Shown here piece after piece: positions 43,928 to 54,819 of a stretch of DNA of 64,000 nt. How positions within the stretch are numbered: the first letter of the stretch is position 1; the number at the start of each line of letters is the position of its first letter. The position numbers and the translations under genes were made by a program. The notes below the pieces were generated by a model. The model saw nothing but the letters and a program-made list of their open reading frames with translations, made no database searches and was not told the DNA's origin. The stretch is from Bog-473 sp963782415 (GTDB lineage Bacteria; Actinomycetota; Acidimicrobiia; Acidimicrobiales; RAAP-2). The stretch spans positions 496,001 to 560,000 of the forward strand of contig CAWAJT010000008.1 of assembly GCA_963782415.1 (NCBI GenBank). The letters run 5' to 3'.

Positions 43928-46144
43928 CTAGAAGCCTGTCGCCGCGATGATTGAACCGTTGAGATGCGAACCCGACATCCCTCCGTCATTTAGGGCGTCC
44001 CCGAATTGGTCGACTGTCCCGTTGGCCGAAGCGATCCAATAGCCACCACCGTCCGATGTCGTAAAGATGGCCGAGGCCGGATTCAGAGCACCAAAGCTTC
44101 CCGCGGCGTTGCCGTAGTTTGCGGCGTTCCCGTAGGCGTACACAGTCCCGTCTGCGGTCAAGACCCAGTAGCCACCACCGCTCGGTGTTCTCACCGCTGA
44201 AGTCACTGGCGAGCCAGAGTTTCCAGGCGCTCCGTAGTAGTGGGCATCGCCGAACGTATAGACGCTTCCAGTGTTGGTGACGAGCCAATATCCGTTACCA
44301 CTCGCATCAGGCATGACTGCGACGGCCGATCCAGCACATCCTCTTGTGCCCGGACATGATCCGGCAAAATGGGCATCGCCGAATGCGAACACTCCACCGT
44401 CAGATGCGACCATGAAGTATCCGCCGTCATCATTTGATGGCACCATCCCAACGATGGGTGCATCCAGACTGTTGGGCAAACCAGATCCCGCCGGGTGTAG
44501 TCCAAGGCCAGGAAGAGAACCGTAGAACTGCGTGTCGCCGAAGCTGAAGACGCCGCCGTCCGAGGCATCGAGCCAATATCCTCCGTTGTCCCTGGTGGGC
44601 ACGATTCCCACGACGGGCCGCTGCAGCGCCAGACTGCCTGTGGATCCGTGGAACTGAGCAGATCCAAAGGTGAAGATTCCGCCATCAGAACCGACAAGCC
44701 AGTACCCGTGACTGGGAGGGGGTGGAGGTTGGGGAGAGGCGACTGAGATGGACAGCGTGGCGGAAGCCGTCGAACCGTTAGCGTCCGTCACTTCGAAGGT
44801 CGACGTGAACTGACCAGTTGCCGTTGGGGTGCCTGTGATTGCCCCAGTGGACTGCCCGAGCAACAGTCCCGCAGGCAAGGTTCCCGAGAGGAGGCTCCAC
44901 GTGTAGGGACTCAGACCACCGGTGGCGCTGACGGTGCTGGAATATGCACTCCCAACGCTGCCCGATGGGAGCGAGGACGAGATGATGGTCGGTGGTTGAG
45001 GTGGCGTGTTGACGAGAATCACTCCCGTAGAGGGCCCACCGTTTCCTAAGGCGAAGCATGTGGTCGCCGAGGCGCAGCCGACCGCTCTGAGGAGCTTGAC
45101 GCCATTGGCCGGAAGGACCTGACTGGTCCACGTGGATCCACCGTTCGACGTGACGTCGATCGCTCCATCGGACGGGTTGGTCGCTGTATCCCCGACTGCG
45201 AAGCAAGCGCTCGTCGATTCGCAGGCGATTCCCCAGATGTCCCAGGAGGTGCTGGGCACGGCCTGACTGAACCAAGTCGATCCGCCGTTCGTCGTCGCCG
45301 CAACGAATCCGCCGGCGTTCGTGTGAGCCGCCATGAAGCACTCGGAGGTTGACGGGCAGGTGATTCCTTCAACGCCGTTCGATGTCGGAAGCGTCTGCGC
45401 GGCCCAAGATGTCCCGCCATCTGTTGTGGCGATCGCCTCGGTAGGTGGACTCGCAGCCACGCTGGCTGAGGCAAAGCAATCACTTGGGGATGGACAGGCG
45501 ATGCTGATCACGTTGGTGACGCCGCTGGGGACAGTCTGGTTTGTCCACGACGCTCCGCCATTCGTGGTCGTCACGACCACACCCACCGAGCTCGAGCTCT
45601 GGCCCACGGCGTAACAGACGCTTGTGGATGTGCACGCCACTCCGGAGAGGGAAGTGATTCCGTTCGGCAGCGTTTGGCTGACCCAGGTTGTGCCTCCATC
45701 GGTCGTAGCCAGGATTACACCTGTCTCGGGAGGTCCCTGTTCGTATCCGACTGCGAAACAAGCCGTTACAGACGGGCATGCGATACCCGCAAGGGCTGAT
45801 ACTCCGCCAGGCAGGGACTGGCTGGTCCACATTGAGCCGCCGTCGGTCGTGGCGAGCACGACGGCGATGTTCTCCTGAGGGCCGGTTGTTCCCGTAACGA
45901 AGCAGTCGCTCGTCGAGGGGCAGGCGATGGAACTGAAAGAGCCGTTGGTCGTGACGGGATACTGCTCGCTGATGGTCCATTCCGGTTGCGTGCTACCCGC
46001 GACGGAGGGAGCGGCCTCAAGCACCAGCCCCGAGCCAAGGAAGGAAAGCGTGCAAGTGACTGCCACAGTGAAACCGACTCGACCAAATCGGATTCGTCCA
46101 GGGCCACGCAGGTGGTCCCTCCGCCATCGTTCACACCCAGCCAC
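43928..46144 (-). CDS. Large secreted repeat protein (BNR-like repeats, Ig-like domain, propeller blades)
   Basis: A 738-residue exported protein. The signal segment is at about residues 24-42 (VGFTVAVTCTLSFLGSGLV). Residues about 55-385 hold seven repeats with IACPSxxxCFAVG and ATTDGGTTWVSQTLP, like photosystem-assembly/sialidase-type BNR blades, with regularly spaced Cys. A putative Ig (He_PIG) domain follows (about 390-475), then a Pro stretch and about six GYWLVGSDGGIFTFGSAQFHGS blades to the end. This last repeat is shared with the CHAP protein near 13 kb. Probably a surface adhesin or scaffold; no catalytic residue is recognised. Confidence 0.8.
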   Translation of the reverse strand: MAGCERWRRDHLRGPGRIRFGRVGFTVAVTCTLSFLGSGLVLEAAPSVAGSTQPEWTISEQYPVTTNGSFSSIACPSTSDCFVTGTTGPQENIAVVLATTDGGSMWTSQSLPGGVSALAGIACPSVTACFAVGYEQGPPETGVILATTDGGTTWVSQTLPNGITSLSGVACTSTSVCYAVGQSSSSVGVVVTTTNGGASWTNQTVPSGVTNVISIACPSPSDCFASASVAASPPTEAIATTDGGTSWAAQTLPTSNGVEGITCPSTSECFMAAHTNAGGFVAATTNGGSTWFSQAVPSTSWDIWGIACESTSACFAVGDTATNPSDGAIDVTSNGGSTWTSQVLPANGVKLLRAVGCASATTCFALGNGGPSTGVILVNTPPQPPTIISSSLPSGSVGSAYSSTVSATGGLSPYTWSLLSGTLPAGLLLGQSTGAITGTPTATGQFTSTFEVTDANGSTASATLSISVASPQPPPPPSHGYWLVGSDGGIFTFGSAQFHGSTGSLALQRPVVGIVPTRDNGGYWLDASDGGVFSFGDTQFYGSLPGLGLHPAGSGLPNSLDAPIVGMVPSNDDGGYFMVASDGGVFAFGDAHFAGSCPGTRGCAGSAVAVMPDASGNGYWLVTNTGSVYTFGDAHYYGAPGNSGSPVTSAVRTPSGGGYWVLTADGTVYAYGNAANYGNAAGSFGALNPASAIFTTSDGGGYWIASANGTVDQFGDALNDGGMSGSHLNGSIIAATGF

Positions 46145-46647
46145 AGAACCGCCCTTTGATCGCCTCGGTCGCCAAACAAGACCAGTGGTCCATTAATGGA
46201 CCAGCAGCGCAATCCTGTCGAGTGACGAAAGTCACCTCTCGCGGCGCTGGCGTACTTCTCGATCAGAAGCGATCGATCACTCCCTCTTCAGACACCCCAG
46301 GGTGTGCTCGCGCTGCCCAAGGAGTCTCCGGGCGCATGGAATCTCAGTCGCCAGACCTCGCAAGTGACAGCAGACTCTTCTCGACGACAACCGTGAAGCG
46401 ATGCTGGAAGGGCAAGGCGAGTCGACCGGGGTACCAGGGTTGGGCTGCCCGTGACTATGCCCGTTCGCCGGGTTCGGGACACAGTCGACAATGGGCGTCG
46501 CGTACGGTCTGGACCCCGGGGTGCGGACCGATCAGGTGCCAGGCTCTGACTGAATCCCACTGGGACTGAATCACCCTGGATTGCCATTTCTGCGGCCCAA
46601 CACTGCGGCGCTGCGAGAAGTGCATTCTGATCAGGGAAAATATGGGG
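46145..46647. other. Intergenic stretch without a supported gene
   Basis: About 500 bp left of the tRNA-like scar. The open frames on either strand are short, Arg/Ser-rich and without start context or homology. A GCGCTGCCCA(A/G)GGAGT element near 46306 also appears near 40776, which may be a further decayed repeat but is too short to interpret. Nothing else was seen. Confidence 0.4.
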
Positions 46648-46693
46648 CGCCCCCGGCAGGACTCGAACCTGCGCCACCGGCTCCGGAGGCCCA
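46648..46693 (-). other. tRNA-Arg(CCG) 3'-half: probable attachment-site remnant
   Basis: On the minus strand: anticodon loop CTCCGGA (46688-46682, anticodon CCG), T arm GCAGG/TTCGAGT/CCTGC (46672-46656), acceptor 3' strand CGGGGGC (46655-46649) and discriminator G. The 5' half is absent: no D arm or matching acceptor strand lies upstream, and the anticodon stem is mismatched. A bare tRNA 3' half is the classic attR left by a tyrosine-integrase element. By geometry the element lies to the right (higher coordinates). Confidence 0.7.
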
Positions 46694-46831
46694 TTCGGTC
46701 TGTCCGCTTGGTCCAGTACAACAAGCCCAGTGCTGCTGAACAGGGCCTCAGATCTACCAAGACCTGACATGTCCACCCGGTCCAGCCGATTTGATTGCCA
46801 AATTGGATTGCCAAAGCGGCGGGCTGAGCAG

Positions 46832-47671
46832 CTACGGCCTATAAGGAATCGTCGACCCGAGGACAGAGACGTGTCCCATTCCGGCCTTCATCAGAGCTGC
46901 TTCAATTCCCGCGCGAACAGTGCCATCCGGATCCGCACCAGGGAAGAAGCGGATCTCCTCGAGGGGCATCGGAGAGTCTTCGTTTCCTAGAGCTACTTCG
47001 ATGTAGGGGACAAGGCGTCCGTTCTGCAGTCGCACATCAACGAGATCGATTTCTGGAACACCCAGGCCGACCCTTGACGCGATGATGCGCCATTCACTCT
47101 CTTCTCGGAAGCCTGGGTGCTTGCACGTGATCGCTACGTCGTACATATTGCCGGTGGCCATCAGATTTCCGCTTCCACTCGGGATACGGAACAGCTGTCC
47201 GTCCTTCTGCGGGATCACCTCTCGAAATGCCGCCTTAGCCCGAGCCTCGTCATAGATAACCGGCAATAAGCGCAGGGATCGGCCTCCGTTCCACGGTGCG
47301 AGACCCTCCGACAAGGCCGAGGCCGAGAAGCCAAGGGAGACAACTGTGGATTCTGAACCGTATCCACGCCACTGGCTGAGCTGGTCACCCTCCGTTGAAA
47401 AACATGCCAAAAACGGAGCCGACCCTGGGGCAAGGAATCGTTCCAATCCGTCTATATAAGATGAGACCAATCCCGGATCCGAGCCTGTTTGGCCGAACTC
47501 GTTGAAGACGGGGATTCCGACCGTCTCGACTCCGTACCGGAGCTCCCTCGGATCGTTAACGAATCGACAATCGGACGCAAAGATTCGTTGTTGCTCAAGG
47601 ATTCCGAGCAGGCCGGTGAGGTTCGTGTAGTGATATAGGCGGTCGGTTTCGGGGAGAACTGGACCGGACAC
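46832..47671 (-). CDS. DUF2971 family protein
   Basis: A 279-residue soluble protein. YHYTNLTGLLGILEQQRIFASDCRFVNDPRELRYG, ACFSTEGDQLSQWRGYG and HPGFREESEWRII are the DUF2971 signature motifs. The family is common on islands and prophages and often appears near defence genes; no biochemical activity is established. It starts 27 bp after the GIY-YIG/DUF4041 gene on the same strand, so the two probably form one unit. It lies just inside the tRNA-scar boundary. Confidence 0.82.
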   Translation of the reverse strand: MSGPVLPETDRLYHYTNLTGLLGILEQQRIFASDCRFVNDPRELRYGVETVGIPVFNEFGQTGSDPGLVSSYIDGLERFLAPGSAPFLACFSTEGDQLSQWRGYGSESTVVSLGFSASALSEGLAPWNGGRSLRLLPVIYDEARAKAAFREVIPQKDGQLFRIPSGSGNLMATGNMYDVAITCKHPGFREESEWRIIASRVGLGVPEIDLVDVRLQNGRLVPYIEVALGNEDSPMPLEEIRFFPGADPDGTVRAGIEAALMKAGMGHVSVLGSTIPYRP

Positions 47672-47698
47672 GTCAGGTCTGTTCCTGGCGGTCGTGCA

Positions 47699-49322
47699 TC
47701 ATGCGCCGGCATCGCCCGTCGGCTGTAACTCTCGGCGGGTCGTTTCGCTTTGCCGCCACTCAATCGCCTCGGGCTCCTCCACCCAGGTAATGATCGAAGC
47801 GTCGCAGTCGAGGATGATGTCTCGCACCTTTGAGGGAGTCGTTCGGAAGAACTCGCGCCGCTGGTTCACGAGGTTCACCCGCCATTCTGCCAACGCGTGA
47901 TGGAGTGTCGACTCGAGGGTCACGGCGTCGTCGGCGAAGACCATGGCGTGTAGGTCGTAGTGGAAAGGCACTGAGGCATCCCCGAGTTCGCGGACCCTCT
48001 CCATTGGGTCGAGGCGGCGAGTCATGCCGATCTTGACCATGTCAGGCCCGAAGGCGCCGACGTTGGAGATGACATAGACGTGCCCGGCCCGAATGTTGGC
48101 TGCCCGCTGGTTGACGCCTTCGATGGAGTCCTGGATCTCAGCCATCTTGGCCTCCGCCTGCGCAGCGGCATCGTGGTCCCCCTTGGCCCGAAGCTGTGCC
48201 GCTGCCTCCTCGTAGTGGGCGTGTTCTTTGCGGAGGCGCTCGCGCTCGCGGCTCGTACTCACGTTGGGCGATCTCCTCCTCCCGGAGCCTGGCCCGCTCC
48301 GCTCGGTCCCGCTCTTTTTGCTCGGCAACCTTGGCCAGGTAGTCGGCCGTGAGCTCGAGCTCGGTGACCCGGAGTTGGTGGTAGGCATCGTTGACCGTAA
48401 TGGTCATGGTTTTGCCGAGCTTGGAGATGGTCTCCTTGGCCTTGGTGAGTCGGGCGATTGAGGAGTCAAGGGCGTAGGGCTTCATGGCCCTCACGGCGTT
48501 GTCTGCCTCGTTGTTATAGGCGCGCAACATGAGCTTTGAGAACTCCCGGACCATCCGGTTTCCCTCGGTCTTGGAACCATTGACGGTCCAGGTGGTCGAA
48601 CCCGTTACGGCCCCGCCTGACTTAACAGCTGTCTTGATCTGATCCGAAATGGTGGCCAGTCGTCCTTTGTAGGCCGGGGCATCGGTCAGGGGGTGGCGGT
48701 ATTCGTAGACGCCGACCTCTTGGAGAATGGCGGCGTCGCTGGTTTCGACGACCTGGGTCCGCAGCTCGTCGTACTGCGCCTGAAGCTTGGGGATCTCCTC
48801 GGTCATGGTCCGGAGCTGGGTGGTCTCGGCCACCAGGCCATCCCGCTGCGAGGTGAGTTGCGCTACCTCTCCTTGGATCTGGACTGCTTGGGCCTGGAGG
48901 GACTGGAGTGACTGAGTCTCGGACCGCAGCGGCACCAGGGCAGCCTCGAGCGAGGCCTTCTCGGCGCGCATCGCCGGGAGCTCCGCGTTGAGCTGGATGA
49001 CTTCAGCCCTCAGGGCATCTCGCTCCGGGATGCCCATTGCAGCGACCGTCGCCCGCAGCTGAGCGACCTCCTCTTCGAGGTCCTTCTTGCCTCCAAAAAG
49101 CCGGTGCTTCGGCGCCTCGGCTGCGGGCGGAACCACGCCTGCTCCGGGACCCGAGGTGGCACCTGAGGCGCTCGGCGGTGGAGACGGGGCTGCCGCCGGT
49201 GGAGGCGGAAGGAACGCCGAAGGTTGGGTCTGGTTTCCCCAGTTCGTCCCGTCCCACCATCGCAGCTGACCCTGATTCTGCGGATCTGGGTACCACCCTT
49301 GCGGTGCTGCCGCGGTCGTCAT
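47699..49322 (-). pseudogene. DUF2510-DUF4041-GIY-YIG (T5orf172) protein, interrupted by a +1 frameshift
   Basis: The N-terminus has a DUF2510 motif (GWYPDPQNQGQLRWWDGTNW, residues about 8-27), a Pro-rich linker and a long coiled coil (about 70-195). A DUF4041 domain follows (about 200-345). Then, in the next frame, comes a T5orf172 GIY-YIG-type nuclease domain: HVYVISNVGAFGPDMVKIGMTRR, and REFF near the end. One extra base near 48250-48252 separates the parts. Removing it gives 541 codons with YERERERLRKEHAHY across the join. Probably membrane-free and nucleic-acid-acting. Likely a sequencing indel. Confidence 0.8.
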
Positions 49323-49539
49323 CGCTGCCACCTTTCCGCCCCTCGCCCGGCCGAGATCGTCGCGCAAGAGCCGAGCGTCTGCACGGGTGAGCAGAGCGGA
49401 ACCTATCCAGGGACCCCCGCACCTCAACGCTTCTAGGTTTCCTCCCGTCTCAGGAAGACGATCCATCAAGACAGCCAGCAAGTCAAAAGCTGGCTCCAAA
49501 TTCGATAGTCGGGTAGCCCCGAGGCATCGCTGCCCCGGG

Positions 49540-51365
<1,826 letters not shown>

Positions 51366-52260
51366 CACTCCACAGGTCCACCTGGCCACGTCAGCGACCC
51401 TTTGGGGTCAGAGCAGGTGCTCTTATCCGGCCAGTTCGCCGTGACAGCGGTGGAGGGTCCACCAGCGCCGCGGCTCCTGTCGCCTTTCGGCCACCGGCAT
51501 TCGCTTCTTGGCCATCCTTTTCCCGCCGGGGGATTGGGCCTCCCTTGCGGTCGGCTTACCGGCGCCCGACACGCACCGGACCCCGACGGGGTTTCCATGT
51601 TGCACATCCATGAGCTGCGGCCGGAGTGGGTGCCCTCTATACCCCGGGGACGGCGGTGCCCGATGCGAACGGTTGTGTGCGACCGCTCGCCGCCTGCCAC
51701 ATTGCAGTGGCAGTGTCCCTTGACCCCGGTGCTGATCCCATCGGCCGGGGCTTGCCTTGACGAGGCGTCATCGAGGGTTCATGTTCTTCACCCGCCCGGC
51801 CTTCCCCTCGCCTGTGGTCGCCTCGATGGGGGAGGGACCCTTGGGCTTTTCCCCGAGCTTCACACCCCGCCGTTACCGGCAACGCATGTCGAGGAGGGGA
51901 CAGGTCGTGGGCACTGACCCGGGCTACATCGTCGTCATGTTGAACGCCCTCCAATCGATGTAGCCACTCATTGGATGCGCCCTCATGTCGCACCACACAC
52001 TTGCACTGCAGTGCGATGTCGCCCCGCCCAAGCGCCGGACTCCATCGAGGGCGACTGACGACGTGATGGGGAGGAACGAGATGCATCCAGGCCGGCCCAG
52101 ACGGGCCGGCCCCTTCCATTGTGTCCACCGGGATCGTTCCGAGCCGTCAAGGCCCGGCACTCGACACGTCGAGCGCCTCGGCTACGCCGGCCTTGACCGC
52201 TCTGGACATCGCGGCGACGGCTGTCTCCTTGCCTCGTCGCAAAAGGCCCTGAGCAGGGAT

Positions 52261-52296
52261 GTGGACGTTTCTGTGGACGTTTCTGTGGACGTCCAC
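52261..52296. repeat. 12-bp tandem repeat array beside the excisionase-like gene
   Basis: GTGGACGTTTCT occurs twice in tandem and a third partial copy GTGGACGT follows; that last copy extends into the perfect palindrome GTGGACGTCCAC (52285-52296). It sits 44 bp after the stop of the HTH gene. Iteron-like repeats of this size are typical binding sites for small excisionase, partition or replication proteins; which applies is unknown. The rest of the 51994-52339 gap shows no gene. Confidence 0.55.
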
Positions 52297-52339
52297 CCGC
52301 CAACATCGCCACACCGATGAATACATGTCCAGCGCATGC

Positions 52340-52564
52340 TCACGGATCCGTGATGGACGAACCGTCGGACGTGTTCGTCTCGACGAGGGCGAGCAAGGCG
52401 GCCTTGGGCACCAGACGACGCCGGCCGAGGCGGATGACGGGGAGCTCGCCTCTGGCCACCAGCTCGTAGGCAAAGGCCCGGCTAATGCCGAGCAGCGCAC
52501 CCGCTTCGGCCACGGTGTAGACGAGGCGATCGGAGAAGTGCTCCGAAGAGACCACGGTGTCCAT
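52340..52564 (-). CDS. Excisionase-like helix-turn-helix (HTH_17) protein
   Basis: A 74-residue MerR-fold DNA-binding protein: YTVAEAGALLGISRAFAYELVARGELPVIRLGRRRLVPKAALLAL is the excisionase/HTH_17 pattern. A very strong ribosome site (AAGGAGGG) precedes ATG 52564. Such proteins direct excision or regulate actinobacterial integrative elements and usually sit beside a tyrosine integrase, which is not present in this window. Confidence 0.85.
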   Translation of the reverse strand: MDTVVSSEHFSDRLVYTVAEAGALLGISRAFAYELVARGELPVIRLGRRRLVPKAALLALVETNTSDGSSITDP

Positions 52565-52999
52565 GACGACCCTCCTTGTCGAGAAGGAAACTCCTTCCCT
52601 ACCTGTAGATGGGCAATTCGCTAGCCCAAACCGAACAAGCCCAGGTCAAGGGGCCCAAATACAGCGACAGAGCGATGAATATCGACTCACTTCTCGAGCA
52701 CTCGACCAGAACGATCGACCAACCACGACAGCGAACGAGGAACAGCGAGAACCAGGAAACAAGAAACGACACCAACGAGCATCAGCGAGAAGGACCCACC
52801 GAACGACCCGAAATCCATCACCCCAAGACCACCCCAAGACGGAACACCCCCAAGACGGAAAAGGTCAGGACTCTTCTGTACTGCTTCAAGCCGCAGGGCC
52901 GTCGGCGGCGCCGCCGCCGCCGCCTCGGCCGGCAGGTGAACCGGGTTACGCCTGAGACCTGATTTGGGAATCTGTGATGAGTTCCTCTATCCAGTCAAG
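52565..52999. other. Non-coding, purine-rich stretch with short direct repeats
   Basis: About 430 bp with no credible gene; open frames are low-complexity (Thr/Arg/Glu/Pro). CCCCAAGAC occurs three times at 52821, 52832 and 52848. A GCC trinucleotide tract lies at about 52900-52930. Position upstream of the excisionase-like gene makes a regulatory, att or transfer/replication site possible but unproven. Confidence 0.4.
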
Positions 53000-53650
53000 T
53001 CAAACAGGCGCCTCGATTTCGTCATAAATTTCGGACGGCTGCCAGCAGGCCGGCCGGATTTCGCTCATAGACGGCAATTCCGGCTTGAGGTATCAAGTCG
53101 TGGCTACCCCATCGAACACAGTTGAATTCCAAGGCACAACGCACGCCGTCGTCGGTCACGATGCACTGCTCCAGCGTCAGCCCGCCACCCGCTTTGAAAC
53201 ACTCGGCGAAATAAGAACGCAGCTCACTCGAGCCATGATGTAAAGAGTGCGGACCGAATGATTCGCCGAAGTACGCATCTGGGGCGAACGCGCTTACGAT
53301 CGAGTCGAGATCTCCGGCGCTGAGCGCGGCCAGGTATCGGTTGACAACGTCACTCAGCTTGAGGTTTTCTGGCTTAAGCAAGGAGCGCCTGATGTGACGC
53401 TGCCCGTCGACCGGCCATTGACTGCAATAGGTGCGGAACACGTCGGATAGTTCGTTTGAGGACTCTGCAACGACGGCTATCGGCCAATCCACCGGCTGCC
53501 CGTTGTAGTCGTCCAGGTGCGCTTGCAGTTCGACTACGGCCCGCCCAGCAACCTTGGTAGAGGCGAAGGTTTCGATGCGGGCGTGGCGCTCAGCCCACAG
53601 GACTTGGTTGTTGCGGACGGGACTGCTGCACGATTCGGTGACAGGTTCGG

Positions 53651-54529
53651 TTAGGCAGCTTTGGTGTTCAGTGGGGTCATGATGGCCTCGTACTCGACGG
53701 GGGTCAATCGACTCAAGGCCTCCTGGCGACGCCGTCGGTGATAGGTCCGCTCGATCCAGGTGACGATGGCGATCCGGAGCTCTTCGCGGGTCTCCCAGCG
53801 CTTGGTGTTGAGGACGTTCTTCTGCAGAAGGGCGAAGAAGGATTCCATTGCGGCGTTGTCACCGGCTGAGCCCACTTGGCCCATCGATCCGACCATGCGG
53901 TGGCGGGTCAGAGCGCGGTGGACCTTTCGGGAACGAAACTGCGAGCCGCGGTCGGTGTGAAACACACAGCCAGCGACGTCGCCACGTCGAGCCACCGCGT
54001 TGTTGAGAGCGGCGACAGCCAGCCGAGCCTTCATCCGCTCGTCGATGGAGTAGCCCACGATCCGGTTGGAGAACACATCCTTGATGGCGCAGATGTAGAG
54101 CTTGCCTTCACGCGTCGGGTGCTCGGTGATGTCGCCCAGCCAGAGGTGGTTGGGGGCGTCGGCCGAGAACTGGCGCCGGACCAGATCGTCATAGGCCGGG
54201 GTGTGAACCTTGGCCTTCTTCCTTCGGGTCTTCTTCTTGCCGAAGCTGGACCACCAGCCGTTTTGCGAGCAGACCTTCCACACGGTGCGCTCGCAGGCCT
54301 CGAAGCCGTTGTCGTGCACCTCGTCGGCCAAGAAGCGATAGCCGAACTCGGGGTCGTCGTGGTGGGCGTCGAAGAGGGCGTTGGACAGGTAGGCCTCTTC
54401 GAGCTCACGAGCGGTGACCGGAACGGCCAGCCAGCGGTAGTAGTCCTGGCGAACGAGTTTGAGCACCCGGCACGTCACCGTGACAGGGATCCCGTCATCG
54501 GCTAGCTCTCGGACGAGCGGGTACATCAT
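53651..54529 (-). CDS. IS3-family transposase OrfB (rve DDE domain)
   Basis: A 292-residue integrase-type transposase. DDE residues are visible: Asp in LWLGDITEH, Asp in FHTDRGSQF, Glu in NAAMESFFALLQKNVLN, followed by RRQEALSRLTPVEYE. It joins IS ends by copy-paste transposition, normally as the OrfAB fusion produced by -1 frameshifting; OrfB alone probably starts at the overlapping ATG 54529. Confidence 0.92.
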   Translation of the reverse strand: MMYPLVRELADDGIPVTVTCRVLKLVRQDYYRWLAVPVTARELEEAYLSNALFDAHHDDPEFGYRFLADEVHDNGFEACERTVWKVCSQNGWWSSFGKKKTRRKKAKVHTPAYDDLVRRQFSADAPNHLWLGDITEHPTREGKLYICAIKDVFSNRIVGYSIDERMKARLAVAALNNAVARRGDVAGCVFHTDRGSQFRSRKVHRALTRHRMVGSMGQVGSAGDNAAMESFFALLQKNVLNTKRWETREELRIAIVTWIERTYHRRRRQEALSRLTPVEYEAIMTPLNTKAA

Positions 54530-54819
54530 TTTGGGGGCAGGTTCCCCTGCGACAAATAGGCCGCGGCCCGGCGGAGCACCTCGTTCTCCTGCTCGAGCAG
54601 GCGGATCCTCCTCCTGGCCGCCCGCAGCTCGGAGATCTCCTCGCTGGTTGGTCCCGCCCTCCGGCCCTCATCGGCATCGGCCACGGCCAGCCAGTTGGCC
54701 AGGCATGAATCCGAGATCCCGAAGTCGTCGGCGATCTGTTTGAGCGTCGTGCCTTTCGGCCGGCTCCGCGCCACCGCTACGACGTCGTCGCGGAACTCCT
54801 TTGGATAGGGCTTGGGCAT
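54526..54819 (-). CDS. IS3-family transposase OrfA
   Basis: A 97-residue protein with an N-terminal HTH (PYPKEFRDDVVAVARSRPKGTTLKQIADDFGISDSCLANWL) and a C-terminal leucine-zipper-like coil (ELRAARRRIRLLEQENEVLRRAA). It binds the inverted repeats. Its last codons form the heptamer C CCA AAA directly before TGA (54535-54526), a canonical -1 slippery site, so ribosomes can slip into OrfB to make the fusion transposase. Confidence 0.9.
   Translation of the reverse strand: MPKPYPKEFRDDVVAVARSRPKGTTLKQIADDFGISDSCLANWLAVADADEGRRAGPTSEEISELRAARRRIRLLEQENEVLRRAAAYLSQGNLPPK

Noticed and set aside
46640..46760. A complete tRNA gene on the minus strand
   Set aside because: The T arm and anticodon loop are present, but no D arm or 5' acceptor strand exists upstream and the anticodon stem is mismatched, so only a 3' half remains.
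52821..52860. CRISPR-like array
   Set aside because: Only three 9-bp repeats with irregular 11- and 16-bp spacing and no cas genes; not CRISPR.
52609..52962. A basic 117-codon plus-strand open frame
   Set aside because: Low-complexity composition (Thr/Arg/Glu, then a run of Arg from a GCC tract), no ribosome site and no recognisable domain.
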